A stretch of 64,000 bases of DNA from assembly GCF_036688685.1 (NCBI RefSeq), contig NZ_JAQQPS010000010.1:162305-226304 (forward strand). The letters run 5' to 3'. The notes below the pieces were generated by a model. It was not told where the DNA came from and made no database searches. It was given only the letters and a program-made list of their open reading frames with translations. The translations under genes and the position numbers were made by a program. This DNA comes from JALYUM01 sp036688685 (GTDB lineage: Bacteria; Pseudomonadota; Gammaproteobacteria; Burkholderiales; Burkholderiaceae_D). Every line of letters starts with the position of its first letter. Position 1 is the first letter of the stretch. Positions 42,974-53,861 of the stretch are shown in pieces.

Positions 42974-45176
42974 GGTATCTCCCGCAGGTGCGCAGGGTAG
43001 CGACGTTCAGCTTGAGCGGCGCCAGGATGGTGTCGAGCGCCGCCCTGACGCCGGCCGCCATCGCGCTGCTGCCGCACACCAGCACCTGGCCGCCGTCGGC
43101 GATCAGTGTGCGCATGTGCTCGGCGTCGTCGGTCAGCCGGTTCTGGACATGTGTACCGTTTTCCACGCGCGAAAACGCGGTGTGGAGTTGCGTGAGGCGG
43201 CGGTCGGCGAGGTAGTTGCGCAGTTCAGGCTGGTACAGGAAATCGGATGCCGGGTCGCGCCCGCCCCAGTACAGGTACATCGGGTGTTTGCCGGTGTTGT
43301 TGCGGATGAAGCCGGCCAGCGGCCCGATCCCGGTGCCGGCGCCGATCAGGATCACGGGCGCCTTGCCGGATGCCGGCCGGAAGGCGGGGTTGGGATGGAT
43401 GAAGGCCTCGATGAGGTCGCCCGGTTGCAGTCCGTGCAGGTAGGTTGAACAGAGGCCGCCGGGCTGCCTGCGCACGCAGATTTCGAGGATGCCGTCGCGC
43501 GCACCGCTGGCCAGCGAATAAAAGCGCGGCATCGGGCTGCCTGGCGCGATGACGCCCGCCAGGTCGCCCGCTTCGAAGCGCGGCAGGCGCCGGCGCCGCA
43601 ACAGACGCTGGAACCAGAGCCCCGATACCTGCGCCGGGGCGGCGCCAAAGCGCAACACCACGGTCGGTTGCTGCTCTTGCGCGCCGTAGTCGATGCGTTC
43701 TTCCAGGCGCAGCAAAAACGTGCGCGGATGGACCGGCGTGTGTTCGAGTCGCAGTTCGATGCCCAGCCGTTCGCCGACGGCGTTGCCCCACTGCGCGAAT
43801 TGCTGCGTCGACTGGCGGTCGATCGTGGCCAGCGCAAGCATGGGCTGCCACCCGTGCGAAAGCAGCGCCGCATCGACGTCCCGGGCGAACTGGCAAAATT
43901 GCGCGAACTGGCTGTCGCCAAAACCGAGGACTGCAAACTGGCGCGCCGGATTGGCCGGGACCCGATCGAGCAGGTCGAGGAACTGGCTGGCCGACGCCGG
44001 GGCAGCGCCATCGCCATAGGTCGAGGTCAGCACGAACAGTTTGGCGGCCGCTTTGTAGCGCGACGAGAACTGGTTCATCGGCGCCGTGTGGACGCGCTGG
44101 CCGGCAGCGCGCAAGGCGTCATGAAAAACCCGGGCAAAGCCCCAGGTGCTGTTGTTTTCGCTGCCGACCAGGATCACCGTGTCGGCCAGCTGGGCGGCGC
44201 TGTTGCCGGCGATGCGCGGTTTGGCGCGCTGCCGGCGCCACCAGACGGTGACGCCGGTCACCGCCAGCCACGGCGCGCACAGGGCGCACAGGCCGAGCAC
44301 CAGGCCGAGCCACCACAGGCCCTGGCCGGTGTGCAGCTGGTACACCAGTTCATACGCCTCGCGCACGCCACTGTGGGCGCGATAGGCAAGCCGCGCACCG
44401 CTGGCCTGGTCGACATAGGCGTCGCCCTGCATCGTCCGCAGGGTGTACACGGAGGACCGGTCGCCCGGGATCGGAAACACCAGTTCGCGCAGGTCGGTGA
44501 GCCGGGTCGCCATCAGTGCCGGCAGGCGTGCAACCGGCGCTGGCGGCCCGCCCGAGGTGGTGGCGGGAAAATCGGGTTCGGCCTGCATGCCGTCGGCGAC
44601 CAGGCCGAAGGTTGCCGCCGACATATACATGCCGGTCAGCGCCGACAACAGCAGGCCGGCAGCGGCCACCCGGCCGACCGCGGCGTGCAGGCGCTGGCTG
44701 GCGCTGCCGTGCAGCGGTCGGTATATCTGCCGCCATCCACCGACGCGCTTGACCAGCAACAGCAGGCCCGAGATGCACAGCACCAGCATTGCCAGTGCGG
44801 TGATGCCGACGGCAACCCGGCCGGGGGTGTCGAGCAACAGGGATCGGTGCAGTTGCTTGACCCAGCGCGAGAAGGCCGATGGCACAAAGGCGGCGATGGC
44901 TTTGCCGCTGGCGGGATCGACGAGGTCGGCCCTGGCGCCGCTGTCGGTGCTGTAATACACGATGAGCGAGCCGGACGGGGTGCGCTGGATCTGTTCGGCG
45001 GCGGGGTAATGCTGCACCACCCGGCCCGCCAGTTCGGCCACGCTGACCCCGGCCGGCGCGCTGGTGCCGAGCCGGTCGAGGGCGGGATCGAGCGACAGGA
45101 TCGCGCCGGTCATCCCAAGCAGCATGACCAGCAGCGCGCTGATCAGGCCGGGCAGGGAATGCCACTGGCGTAACAT
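42957..45176 (-). CDS. PepSY membrane domain fused to flavodoxin and FAD/NAD(P)H reductase
   Basis: The 739-residue protein joins three modules. A PepSY_TM part (1-330) has four helices (LISALLVMLLGMTGAILSL, LALMVLCISG type, AAAGLLLSALTGMYMSA, LGLVLGLCALCAPWLAVTG). A flavodoxin domain (about 345-480) includes VGSENNSTWGFARVF and LTSTYGDGAAP. A sulfite-reductase/ferredoxin-NADP reductase domain (about 500-739) has RFYSLAS, GGLCSTYLHGL, LIGAGTGIGPLAGFIR and YLYWGGRD. It should move electrons from NAD(P)H via FAD and FMN into the membrane. It lies 12 bases after DUF2271 and overlaps apbE. Confidence 0.9.
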   Translation of the reverse strand: MLRQWHSLPGLISALLVMLLGMTGAILSLDPALDRLGTSAPAGVSVAELAGRVVQHYPAAEQIQRTPSGSLIVYYSTDSGARADLVDPASGKAIAAFVPSAFSRWVKQLHRSLLLDTPGRVAVGITALAMLVLCISGLLLLVKRVGGWRQIYRPLHGSASQRLHAAVGRVAAAGLLLSALTGMYMSAATFGLVADGMQAEPDFPATTSGGPPAPVARLPALMATRLTDLRELVFPIPGDRSSVYTLRTMQGDAYVDQASGARLAYRAHSGVREAYELVYQLHTGQGLWWLGLVLGLCALCAPWLAVTGVTVWWRRQRAKPRIAGNSAAQLADTVILVGSENNSTWGFARVFHDALRAAGQRVHTAPMNQFSSRYKAAAKLFVLTSTYGDGAAPASASQFLDLLDRVPANPARQFAVLGFGDSQFAQFCQFARDVDAALLSHGWQPMLALATIDRQSTQQFAQWGNAVGERLGIELRLEHTPVHPRTFLLRLEERIDYGAQEQQPTVVLRFGAAPAQVSGLWFQRLLRRRRLPRFEAGDLAGVIAPGSPMPRFYSLASGARDGILEICVRRQPGGLCSTYLHGLQPGDLIEAFIHPNPAFRPASGKAPVILIGAGTGIGPLAGFIRNNTGKHPMYLYWGGRDPASDFLYQPELRNYLADRRLTQLHTAFSRVENGTHVQNRLTDDAEHMRTLIADGGQVLVCGSSAMAAGVRAALDTILAPLKLNVATLRTCGRYREDVF

Positions 45177-45188
45177 GCGGGCGCGCCC

Positions 45189-45659
45189 TTACAGGTCGTA
45201 GTTGAACGACTTGACGTAGCCGCGCCCCTTGACCGGCTTGCCAGCGCCTGCCCTGGTGAGCGGCGCGCGCGCATCGACCGGATTGTCGCGCCCGTCTTCG
45301 GCTGCACTGTCGATCCGGATTTCGTAGCCGGCGTCGATCAGCGCGTCGGCCAGCTCGACCGTCACCTTGAGCGACTTGCCGCTGCCGACGCTGGCGCCGC
45401 TGATGCCGTCGAATTCGCGCGCATCCAGGCCGCTGGCGCGCGCCCAGCTGCTCAGGTGCTTGTAATATTTCGCCTTGGTGCCGTCAACCCACAGGGTCTT
45501 CTTGTAGTTGCCGGCGGCGTCGGTGAGATAGAACGCCAGGTAAGCGCCGTTGCCGCCATAGTTTTGCAAGGCGGTGGTGAGCACGACCGGGCGGGCGTTG
45601 GCCAGTGCGGGCAGCGCCAGCGCGCCTGCCATGCAGGCGCCGGTGATGATGTTTTTCAT
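45189..45659 (-). CDS. DUF2271 exported protein with flavinylation motif
   Basis: The 156-residue protein has a signal peptide (cleavage near PALANA, about residue 22) and the DUF2271 core (VVLTTALQNYGGNGAYLAFY, then KTLWVDGTKAKYYKHLSSWA). Residues 84-90 read DGISGAS, matching the D-x-x-S/T-G-A-S/T motif at which ApbE links FMN, with S90 as acceptor. It would be a periplasmic FMN electron carrier. The start overlaps the PepSY gene stop by four bases, and apbE lies two genes downstream. Confidence 0.88.
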   Translation of the reverse strand: MKNIITGACMAGALALPALANARPVVLTTALQNYGGNGAYLAFYLTDAAGNYKKTLWVDGTKAKYYKHLSSWARASGLDAREFDGISGASVGSGKSLKVTVELADALIDAGYEIRIDSAAEDGRDNPVDARAPLTRAGAGKPVKGRGYVKSFNYDL

Positions 45660-46024
45660 GGCAGATTTCCTTTGCTTGCAGGGCTGCTTGCGTCCCCGCG
45701 GTGAGACTTCGAGTGCCCCGTCCCGACATAGTCCGAGGCGTCGCCGGCCGGCCCGAATTCCACCTCGATGCTGCGCATGCGCAGCGAAGCGGGGGCGAAT
45801 TTGGCCTTGACCTTGTTACCCATCCGGTCGATTCCCCTGACCTCGTAACAGCCATCGTCGACCTTGATGCGCTGCACCGTCCAGCCGCGCTGCTCGGCTT
45901 GCTGGCGTAATAATTCACGCGGCTTCCATTGGTCGATCGGATCGGCGCAATCGGTATCGGCGAACGCCATGCTGCTGGCGAGCAGTGCTGCCATCGCAAC
46001 GAGGGTACGTAACAGGGTCATCAC
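45656..46024 (-). CDS. Small exported PepSY-domain protein
   Basis: The 122-residue protein has a signal peptide (cleavage after SMAFA) and a PepSY-like domain: PRELLRQQAEQRGWTVQRIK, VDDGCYEVRGIDRMGNKVKA, with two cysteines (in DTDCADP and DDGCYEV) that could form a disulfide. Such periplasmic PepSY proteins occur beside DUF2271 and PepSY_TM reductases. It overlaps the DUF2271 gene by four bases and lies 24 bases after the L,D-transpeptidase gene. Confidence 0.85.
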   Translation of the reverse strand: MMTLLRTLVAMAALLASSMAFADTDCADPIDQWKPRELLRQQAEQRGWTVQRIKVDDGCYEVRGIDRMGNKVKAKFAPASLRMRSIEVEFGPAGDASDYVGTGHSKSHRGDASSPASKGNLP

Positions 46025-46048
46025 CTGCTCCTTGGTAAGAAAAACGGA

Positions 46049-47699
46049 TCAGGGCAGCATCGTTTGCATACGCGCACTGGTCTGTGTGCTTGCGCGCTTT
46101 CGCCGCGCGTTGCGTTCTTCGAGGCTGCGTTCGAGCGCCGCGTCGAAGCCGTAGACATCGTCCGGAAACATGGCTTGCCCGTCGTGGTCAACCATCGCCG
46201 TGGTGTAAAAAATTATGACCGGCATCGTCGCTTTTAGCGCCACCGTCCGGCTCTGCCCGGGCGCCAGCGCCGCCGCCACTGCTGCGCTGGTCCAGCCCTG
46301 CTGGCCGCCCAGCACGAAGTTGGCCAGCGCCTCGGTGTCTTCCACCCGGATGCAGCCGTGGCTGAAGTCGCGCCGGGCCCGCGCGAACAAGGTGCGCGCC
46401 GGGGTGGAATGCAGGTAGATATTCATCGCATTCGGCAGGCCAAACTCGATGTTGCCGAGCGCGTTGCGTGGGCCGGGCCGCTGGCGTACCCGAAGCGTGC
46501 CTGCGCGCAGTGCGGCCAGGGTGGCGGCGTCGACCTTCTGCGCGCCGCTGCCCGCCACTTCCATGTCGTTCTTGACCAGGTAGTTCGGGTCGCGCAGCAG
46601 CGCCGGCAGGATTTCGCTGCGCAGGATGCTGGGCGGGACGTTCCAGTACGGATTGAACTCGATATAGCGCAGCGTTCCGGTGAACAGCGGTGTCTGGGTG
46701 CGCACCGACTTGCCGACAATGACGCGCGAAGCGAGCAGCGGCGCCGCATCGACGTTTGTAAAGGCCCACAGGCGAAACGACGGCAGGTTGATCGCAATGA
46801 ACGGTGCGCCGGACAGGTCGGGCAGCCAGCGCAGGCGTTCGAGCGACAGTTCGATCTGGCGCACGCGCGCCGCCAGCGGCACGTTCAGCGCCGCCACGGT
46901 CTGGCGTCCCAGTTTGCCGTCGGCGGGCAGTCCATGCCGTTCCTGGAAGCGCGTCACGGCCAGCGCCAGCGTCGCGCTGTAGATGCCGGGCTGCGTGTCG
47001 CCCGGCGCGTCGACCAGTGCCGGCGCCAGGTCGCCGAGCAGCGCCAGGCGCGCAGCGAGCGCAGGCGCACCGGCATACGCGGCGCCGGGCGACAGCGCGG
47101 CGCCGGACGCCACTGTTGCCAGTGGCGCCGCGGGCGCCAGGGCCAGCGTGCGGTAGGTCGCCAGCAAGGCCTTGAGCCGGCCATACAGCGCCAGGTGCGG
47201 CGCGGCTGCATCGACCGCGCCGGCCAGGTCCTGGTTGCGCAGGGCGATCCCCAGCAGCGTGACCGGATCGACCGTGCGTGCCGGCGCAAACGCCGAGCGG
47301 ACCTGGCCGACCTGCAGGTCGGCCAGGTAGCGCAGCATGACCAGGGTCAGCGCTGCATCCTGGTCGGGCGCGTCGTCCACCGTCGCGCCGCCGTTTGCGT
47401 GCATGCGCACGGCAACCAGGCGCACGTCGTCGGCGCTGACCGGCAGGCCGTGCTCACTCGCCCGTCCGAGCAGGTCGAGCGCCTGGGCCGTGGTTGCGGC
47501 GGTCCAGGCGCTTGTATAGCCGCGCTCGCTGTAGAAGCGGCTCAGCCAGTCGCGCTCATCATAAGGCGCGCTGGGGTCGGGCGTGTCCTGCGTAGCGTTG
47601 TGCGCGAGCAAGCGGATGCGCTCGGGCGCCGGTTGGCACCAGGCCCACTGCGCCGCGAGCAGCAGGACGGCAAGCACGCCCCGGCGTCCCCACGCGCGT

Positions 47700-47710
<11 letters not shown>
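46049..47710 (-). CDS. L,D-transpeptidase (YcbB/LdtD type) with peptidoglycan-binding domain
   Basis: The 553-residue exported enzyme forms 3-3 cross-links in peptidoglycan. It has a signal peptide (about 1-30), an N-terminal scaffold domain, a PG_binding_1 domain (YSATLALAVTRFQERHGLPA, then LGRQTVAALN) and a YkuD catalytic domain. The latter starts at FIAINLPSFRLWAF and contains the active-site SHGCIRVED with C453. I use the ATG at 47710, which begins the signal peptide and overlaps clpB by 11 bases; the frame extends upstream within clpB. Confidence 0.9.
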
Positions 47711-50306
<2,596 letters not shown>

Positions 50307-50387
50307 GGGGTCACTCCGGTGATCGTGCAAGATTGTTTGCGGCCTGCCAGGGACAGGCTGGTGTGGTGCAGAATAAGTGTGGCGCGC

Positions 50388-51242
50388 CTATGCAAAGGCG
50401 AGTTCCGACTGCCTCTCTTCGGCGTCCTGTGCATCCTCGCGCGGCTGCGCACGGGTAACATCGCCGCTAAAATGAAACGGCGGCAGCGCGCCGCTGGTGC
50501 GCCAGGCGTTTTTCATGGCCACGGGTGCTGGCGCGAGTTCGGGCAGCAATTGCGCGGTCGCGTGGCAAACCACGTCGTAACATTCGCACACGTGCTCGAG
50601 CAGGGCAGTGCGGCTGTGAATCGTGACATGCCCGCGGCGCCAGCTGATGGCGCCAAGCTGCTGCAGCCAGCGGGCGGCGTCGGTGACGCCCTCCCGGCGC
50701 ACGCCGATGATGGCGCCGATTTCTTCCTGGGTGACGGCCATCTCGTTGCACGAAGAACGGTCGAGCATTTGCAGCAGATAGCGGCATAGCCGTTGCTTGG
50801 TGCTGTGGTGACTGTTGCACGCCGCCAGTTGCGACACCTGCAGCAGGCGCGACTGCGTATAGCGCAACAGCAGGCGCAGCAGGGGCCCCTTGTGATAAAA
50901 CTCTTCCATCAGGCGTGCCGAACTGAGTCGGAACGCGTAGCCTGCCGCCTGCACGGCGGCGCGTCCGGCCGAGCGTTGGCCGCCCATGAACAGCGAGACG
51001 CCCAGCATGCCTTCGTTGCCGATCCGGGTAATTTCCGAGGTGCCGCCGTCTTCAAGCAGGTAATCGATCGAGATGGTGGCCGTGACCGGGAAGTACACGT
51101 ACGGCATCTTGCCATTGGCCTGGTACAGCACGTCGCCGTGGGCCAGCGAGATCAGTTCCAGGAACGGCGACAGGCGGTGAAATTCCTCCCGGTCGAGTTC
51201 GGCCAGCAAACGGTTTTTGAGTGGATCGAGGGGATTGAGCAT
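50388..51242 (-). CDS. Crp/Fnr-family transcriptional regulator
   Basis: The 284-residue protein has a cyclic-nucleotide-binding-like N-terminal domain (about 25-130, HGDVLYQANGKMPYVYFPVT) and a Crp-type winged helix (about 168-207, AVTQEEIGAIIGVRREGVTD). A 60-residue C-terminal extension is unusual. There is no N-terminal cysteine cluster, so it is not itself an Fe-S FNR. The ATG at 51242 gives the family start; the frame is open upstream to 51455. A perfect FNR box lies in its promoter region, so a true FNR/Anr protein may control it. clpB follows 81 bases downstream on the same strand. Confidence 0.88.
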   Translation of the reverse strand: MLNPLDPLKNRLLAELDREEFHRLSPFLELISLAHGDVLYQANGKMPYVYFPVTATISIDYLLEDGGTSEITRIGNEGMLGVSLFMGGQRSAGRAAVQAAGYAFRLSSARLMEEFYHKGPLLRLLLRYTQSRLLQVSQLAACNSHHSTKQRLCRYLLQMLDRSSCNEMAVTQEEIGAIIGVRREGVTDAARWLQQLGAISWRRGHVTIHSRTALLEHVCECYDVVCHATAQLLPELAPAPVAMKNAWRTSGALPPFHFSGDVTRAQPREDAQDAEERQSELAFA

Positions 51243-51438
51243 GATGTGAACGCCTTGTGAGTACGCAGGCTGCGCAGGGAAGTGAGCGCAGTGATTTTTT
51301 GTGGTCCGGGCCTGCCGGGTCGGCATGCGCAGGACGCCGGCAGGTATTGCTGCGTAAGGGCCAGTTTTTTGCGTTCTCCTTGATGCGGCATAGATAATTG
51401 ATTTCCAGGATGACATCGTTCCTGCATCGATGGCCGCG

Positions 51439-51480
51439 AGTGTACAAAAACCCAAGTCAAAAAACGTTGATGTGGATCAA
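51439..51480 (-). promoter_or_regulatory. Class II FNR/Anr-type promoter of the Crp-family gene
   Basis: TTGATGTGGATCAA (51467-51480) is a perfect FNR box. On the minus strand TACACT (51439-51444) starts 29.5 bases from the box centre, exactly the -41.5/-10 geometry of class II FNR-activated promoters. The predicted start of transcription is near 51432, giving a leader of about 190 bases. Apart from this promoter, the 353-base region 51243-51595 shows no gene. Confidence 0.7.
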
Positions 51481-51595
51481 AAACGGGGATGTGCAGATTT
51501 CCGGTGTATGCATTGCGCGCTGGGACGCCTGCGCTGCGTCGTGGCACGCCTGTCGATCTGGATACACGACCTTCGATTCGGGCGCGACCGGCGGC

Positions 51596-52459
51596 TTAGC
51601 GCGCAGGGAAATCGGCTGCGCGGGCAATCGTTTCAACCGCGGCAAATTGCGCACGCAACGCATCGAGTTGCGCCATGGCGCCATCGAAAGCATCATTGCC
51701 CAGCAATAGATGGGCAGGCGGGTGGCCCGCGGCGATCGCATCGAGCATGGCGCCGGCAGCGCGCGCCGGGTCCCCGCGCTGGCGGCCCGACACCGCGCGC
51801 AAGGCCACACGCGTGGCGCCGGCGGTGGCGGCGTAGTCGGCGATCTGCGTCTTGCTCTCGCCGGCCGAGCGCCCGGCCCAGTCGGTCCGAAAGCCGCTCG
51901 GCTCGACCACCATCACGTCGATGCCCAATGGCTTGAGTTCTTCGCGCAAGGCGCCGGACAGGCCTTCCACGGCGAACTTGGTCGCGCAGTAGTAACCAAG
52001 GGCGGGCATGGCGCGCAGACCGCCGGCCGAGGACATGTTGACGATGCAGCCGGTGCGGCGCTGGCGCATGCCGGGCAGCACGGCGCGGATCATGCGGCCC
52101 ATGCCAAAGACGTTGATATCGAACAGCCTGGCAATGGCGGCCGGTTCGCTTTCCTCGACGGCGGCAAAGTAACCGATGCCGGCGTTGTTGACCAGGACGT
52201 CGATCTTCCCGAAGCGGTTCATGGTCGCGCTGACGGCCGCGTCGACCTGGGCCGCATCGGTCACGTCCAGCGGCAAGATCATGGCACGCGAATGGCCGGC
52301 CAGTGCGCGGATCTGGTCGACGTTGCGGGCCGTGACGGCAACCTGGTGGCCGCGCGCGAGCGCCTGGGTCGCCAGTTCAAGGCCGAAGCCGGATGAACAT
52401 CCCGTGATCAGCCAGACCGGCGGCGCCAGCGCTGGCGTGGATGGCTGGCCGGGGTTCAT
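51596..52459 (-). CDS. Short-chain dehydrogenase/reductase
   Basis: The 287-residue classical SDR has the NADP-binding motif WLITGCSSGFGLELATQALA, the NNAGIGYF motif, the serine of the catalytic triad in IVNMSSAGG and YYCATKFAVEGLSGALREEL with the catalytic Tyr/Lys. It resembles the 'oxidoreductase/SDR' group that acts on alcohols or ketones. The ATG at 52459 overlaps the stop of the ene-reductase gene by four bases, so the two enzymes are made together; a linked ene/carbonyl reduction is plausible. Confidence 0.92.
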   Translation of the reverse strand: MNPGQPSTPALAPPVWLITGCSSGFGLELATQALARGHQVAVTARNVDQIRALAGHSRAMILPLDVTDAAQVDAAVSATMNRFGKIDVLVNNAGIGYFAAVEESEPAAIARLFDINVFGMGRMIRAVLPGMRQRRTGCIVNMSSAGGLRAMPALGYYCATKFAVEGLSGALREELKPLGIDVMVVEPSGFRTDWAGRSAGESKTQIADYAATAGATRVALRAVSGRQRGDPARAAGAMLDAIAAGHPPAHLLLGNDAFDGAMAQLDALRAQFAAVETIARAADFPAR

Positions 52460-53589
52460 GCCGGCACCTCGGCATCGATGTTGGTGGGCATGGCCGGATA
52501 ATCCGTGTAGCCATGCTCGCCGCCGCCATACAGCGTGGCCTGGTCGAACGTGGCCAGCGCCGCATGCGATTGCAGGCGGTGCACCAGATCGGGATTGGCG
52601 ATGAACGGGCGGCCGAAGGCCACCAGGTCGAGCTGGCCGGCGGCGCGCCTTTGCTCGGCCAGCGCCAGGTCGTAGCCGTTGTTGGCAATATACAGGCCGT
52701 TGAACAGGCGCCGCAGGGACTGCAGGTCGAAACCATGTTCGACGTCGCGTGGACCGCCGGTAACGCCCTCGATCACGTGCAGATATAACAGTTTGAAGAG
52801 GTTCAGTTGCTGTACCACGTGGGTAAACAGCGCCTGCGGGTTGCTGTCGCTGATGTCGTTCATCGGGCTGAGGGGCGAGAGTCGTACCCCGACCCGGTTG
52901 CTGCCCCAGACACCGGTCACGGCGGCCGTTACTTCCATCAACAGGCGGCTGCGGTTTTCCAGCGCGCCGCCATAAGCGTCGGTCCGGTGGTTGGTACTGT
53001 CGCGCAAGAACTGGTCGAGCAGGTAGCCGTTGGCGGCATGGATTTCCACGCCGTCGAAGCCGGCGTCGAGGGCTCGCTCTGCGGCGCTGCGGTATTGCTC
53101 GACGACCCCGGCGATTTCGTCCAGCGTCAATTCTCGTGGCGTGACAAAGGGCTGAAAGCCGTTTTCGGTAAAGGCCTGACCGGCGGGCTGGATGGCGGAC
53201 GGGGCGACGGGTAATTCTCCGTGTGGCTGCAAGGATGGGTGAGAGATCCGTCCGACGTGCCACAGTTGCAGGAAAATGCGCCCGCCGGCTGCGTGCACGG
53301 CACGCGTGACGGTTGCCCAGGCCTTGACATGGGCGCTGTTGTAAATGCCTGGCGTGCCCGCGTAGCCTTTGCCCTGGGCCGAAATCTGGGCGGCTTCTGC
53401 GATGATCAGGCCGGCTGTGGCGCGCTGGCGATAATAGTCGGCGGCGTACTTGCCGGGCACGCCATCGGCTTCGGCGCGGCTACGCGTCAGGGGCGCCATG
53501 ACGATGCGGTTGCGCAGATGACAGGCGCCGAATTGAACTGGTAGAAACAGGTCGCTGGCAGAAGCTGGTGGGGGGGTGTGGGTTTGCAT
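52456..53589 (-). CDS. Alkene reductase (old yellow enzyme, NemA type)
   Basis: The 377-residue FMN-dependent ene-reductase reduces activated C=C bonds and nitrate esters with NADPH. It has LFLPVQFGACHLRNRIVMAP at the start, FLQLWHVGRISHPSLQPHGE, the active-site stretch FDGVEIHAANGYLLDQFLRD and YIANNGYDLA near the C-terminus. The ATG at 53589 fits the family; the frame is open for another 92 codons without homology. The 272 bases upstream hold no gene; a GCGCTTAAGCGC palindrome (53680-53691) might be an operator. Confidence 0.94.
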   Translation of the reverse strand: MQTHTPPPASASDLFLPVQFGACHLRNRIVMAPLTRSRAEADGVPGKYAADYYRQRATAGLIIAEAAQISAQGKGYAGTPGIYNSAHVKAWATVTRAVHAAGGRIFLQLWHVGRISHPSLQPHGELPVAPSAIQPAGQAFTENGFQPFVTPRELTLDEIAGVVEQYRSAAERALDAGFDGVEIHAANGYLLDQFLRDSTNHRTDAYGGALENRSRLLMEVTAAVTGVWGSNRVGVRLSPLSPMNDISDSNPQALFTHVVQQLNLFKLLYLHVIEGVTGGPRDVEHGFDLQSLRRLFNGLYIANNGYDLALAEQRRAAGQLDLVAFGRPFIANPDLVHRLQSHAALATFDQATLYGGGEHGYTDYPAMPTNIDAEVPA

Positions 53590-53861
53590 GGTTGCGCTGT
53601 CCGGTGAGGATGGATGGGTGACCTGGAACTGGCCTGAACCAACCTTATCGGGCGCATCCCGGCAGGACTGTGTGGATGCGCGCTTAAGCGCTAGCCGGGC
53701 GCTTTGAATCGATAGCAGCGACCTCACCGTGACCGCGAAGGGCGGCAAGGTCATGCCAGGTAATGTGCACGTGACGAAAGCCACATCGGCGCAGGCAATA
53801 GCATAAATCACGTGATCGACACTATGTAAATGTCGAAGCACGGCAAACTGGCGCGCCAACC

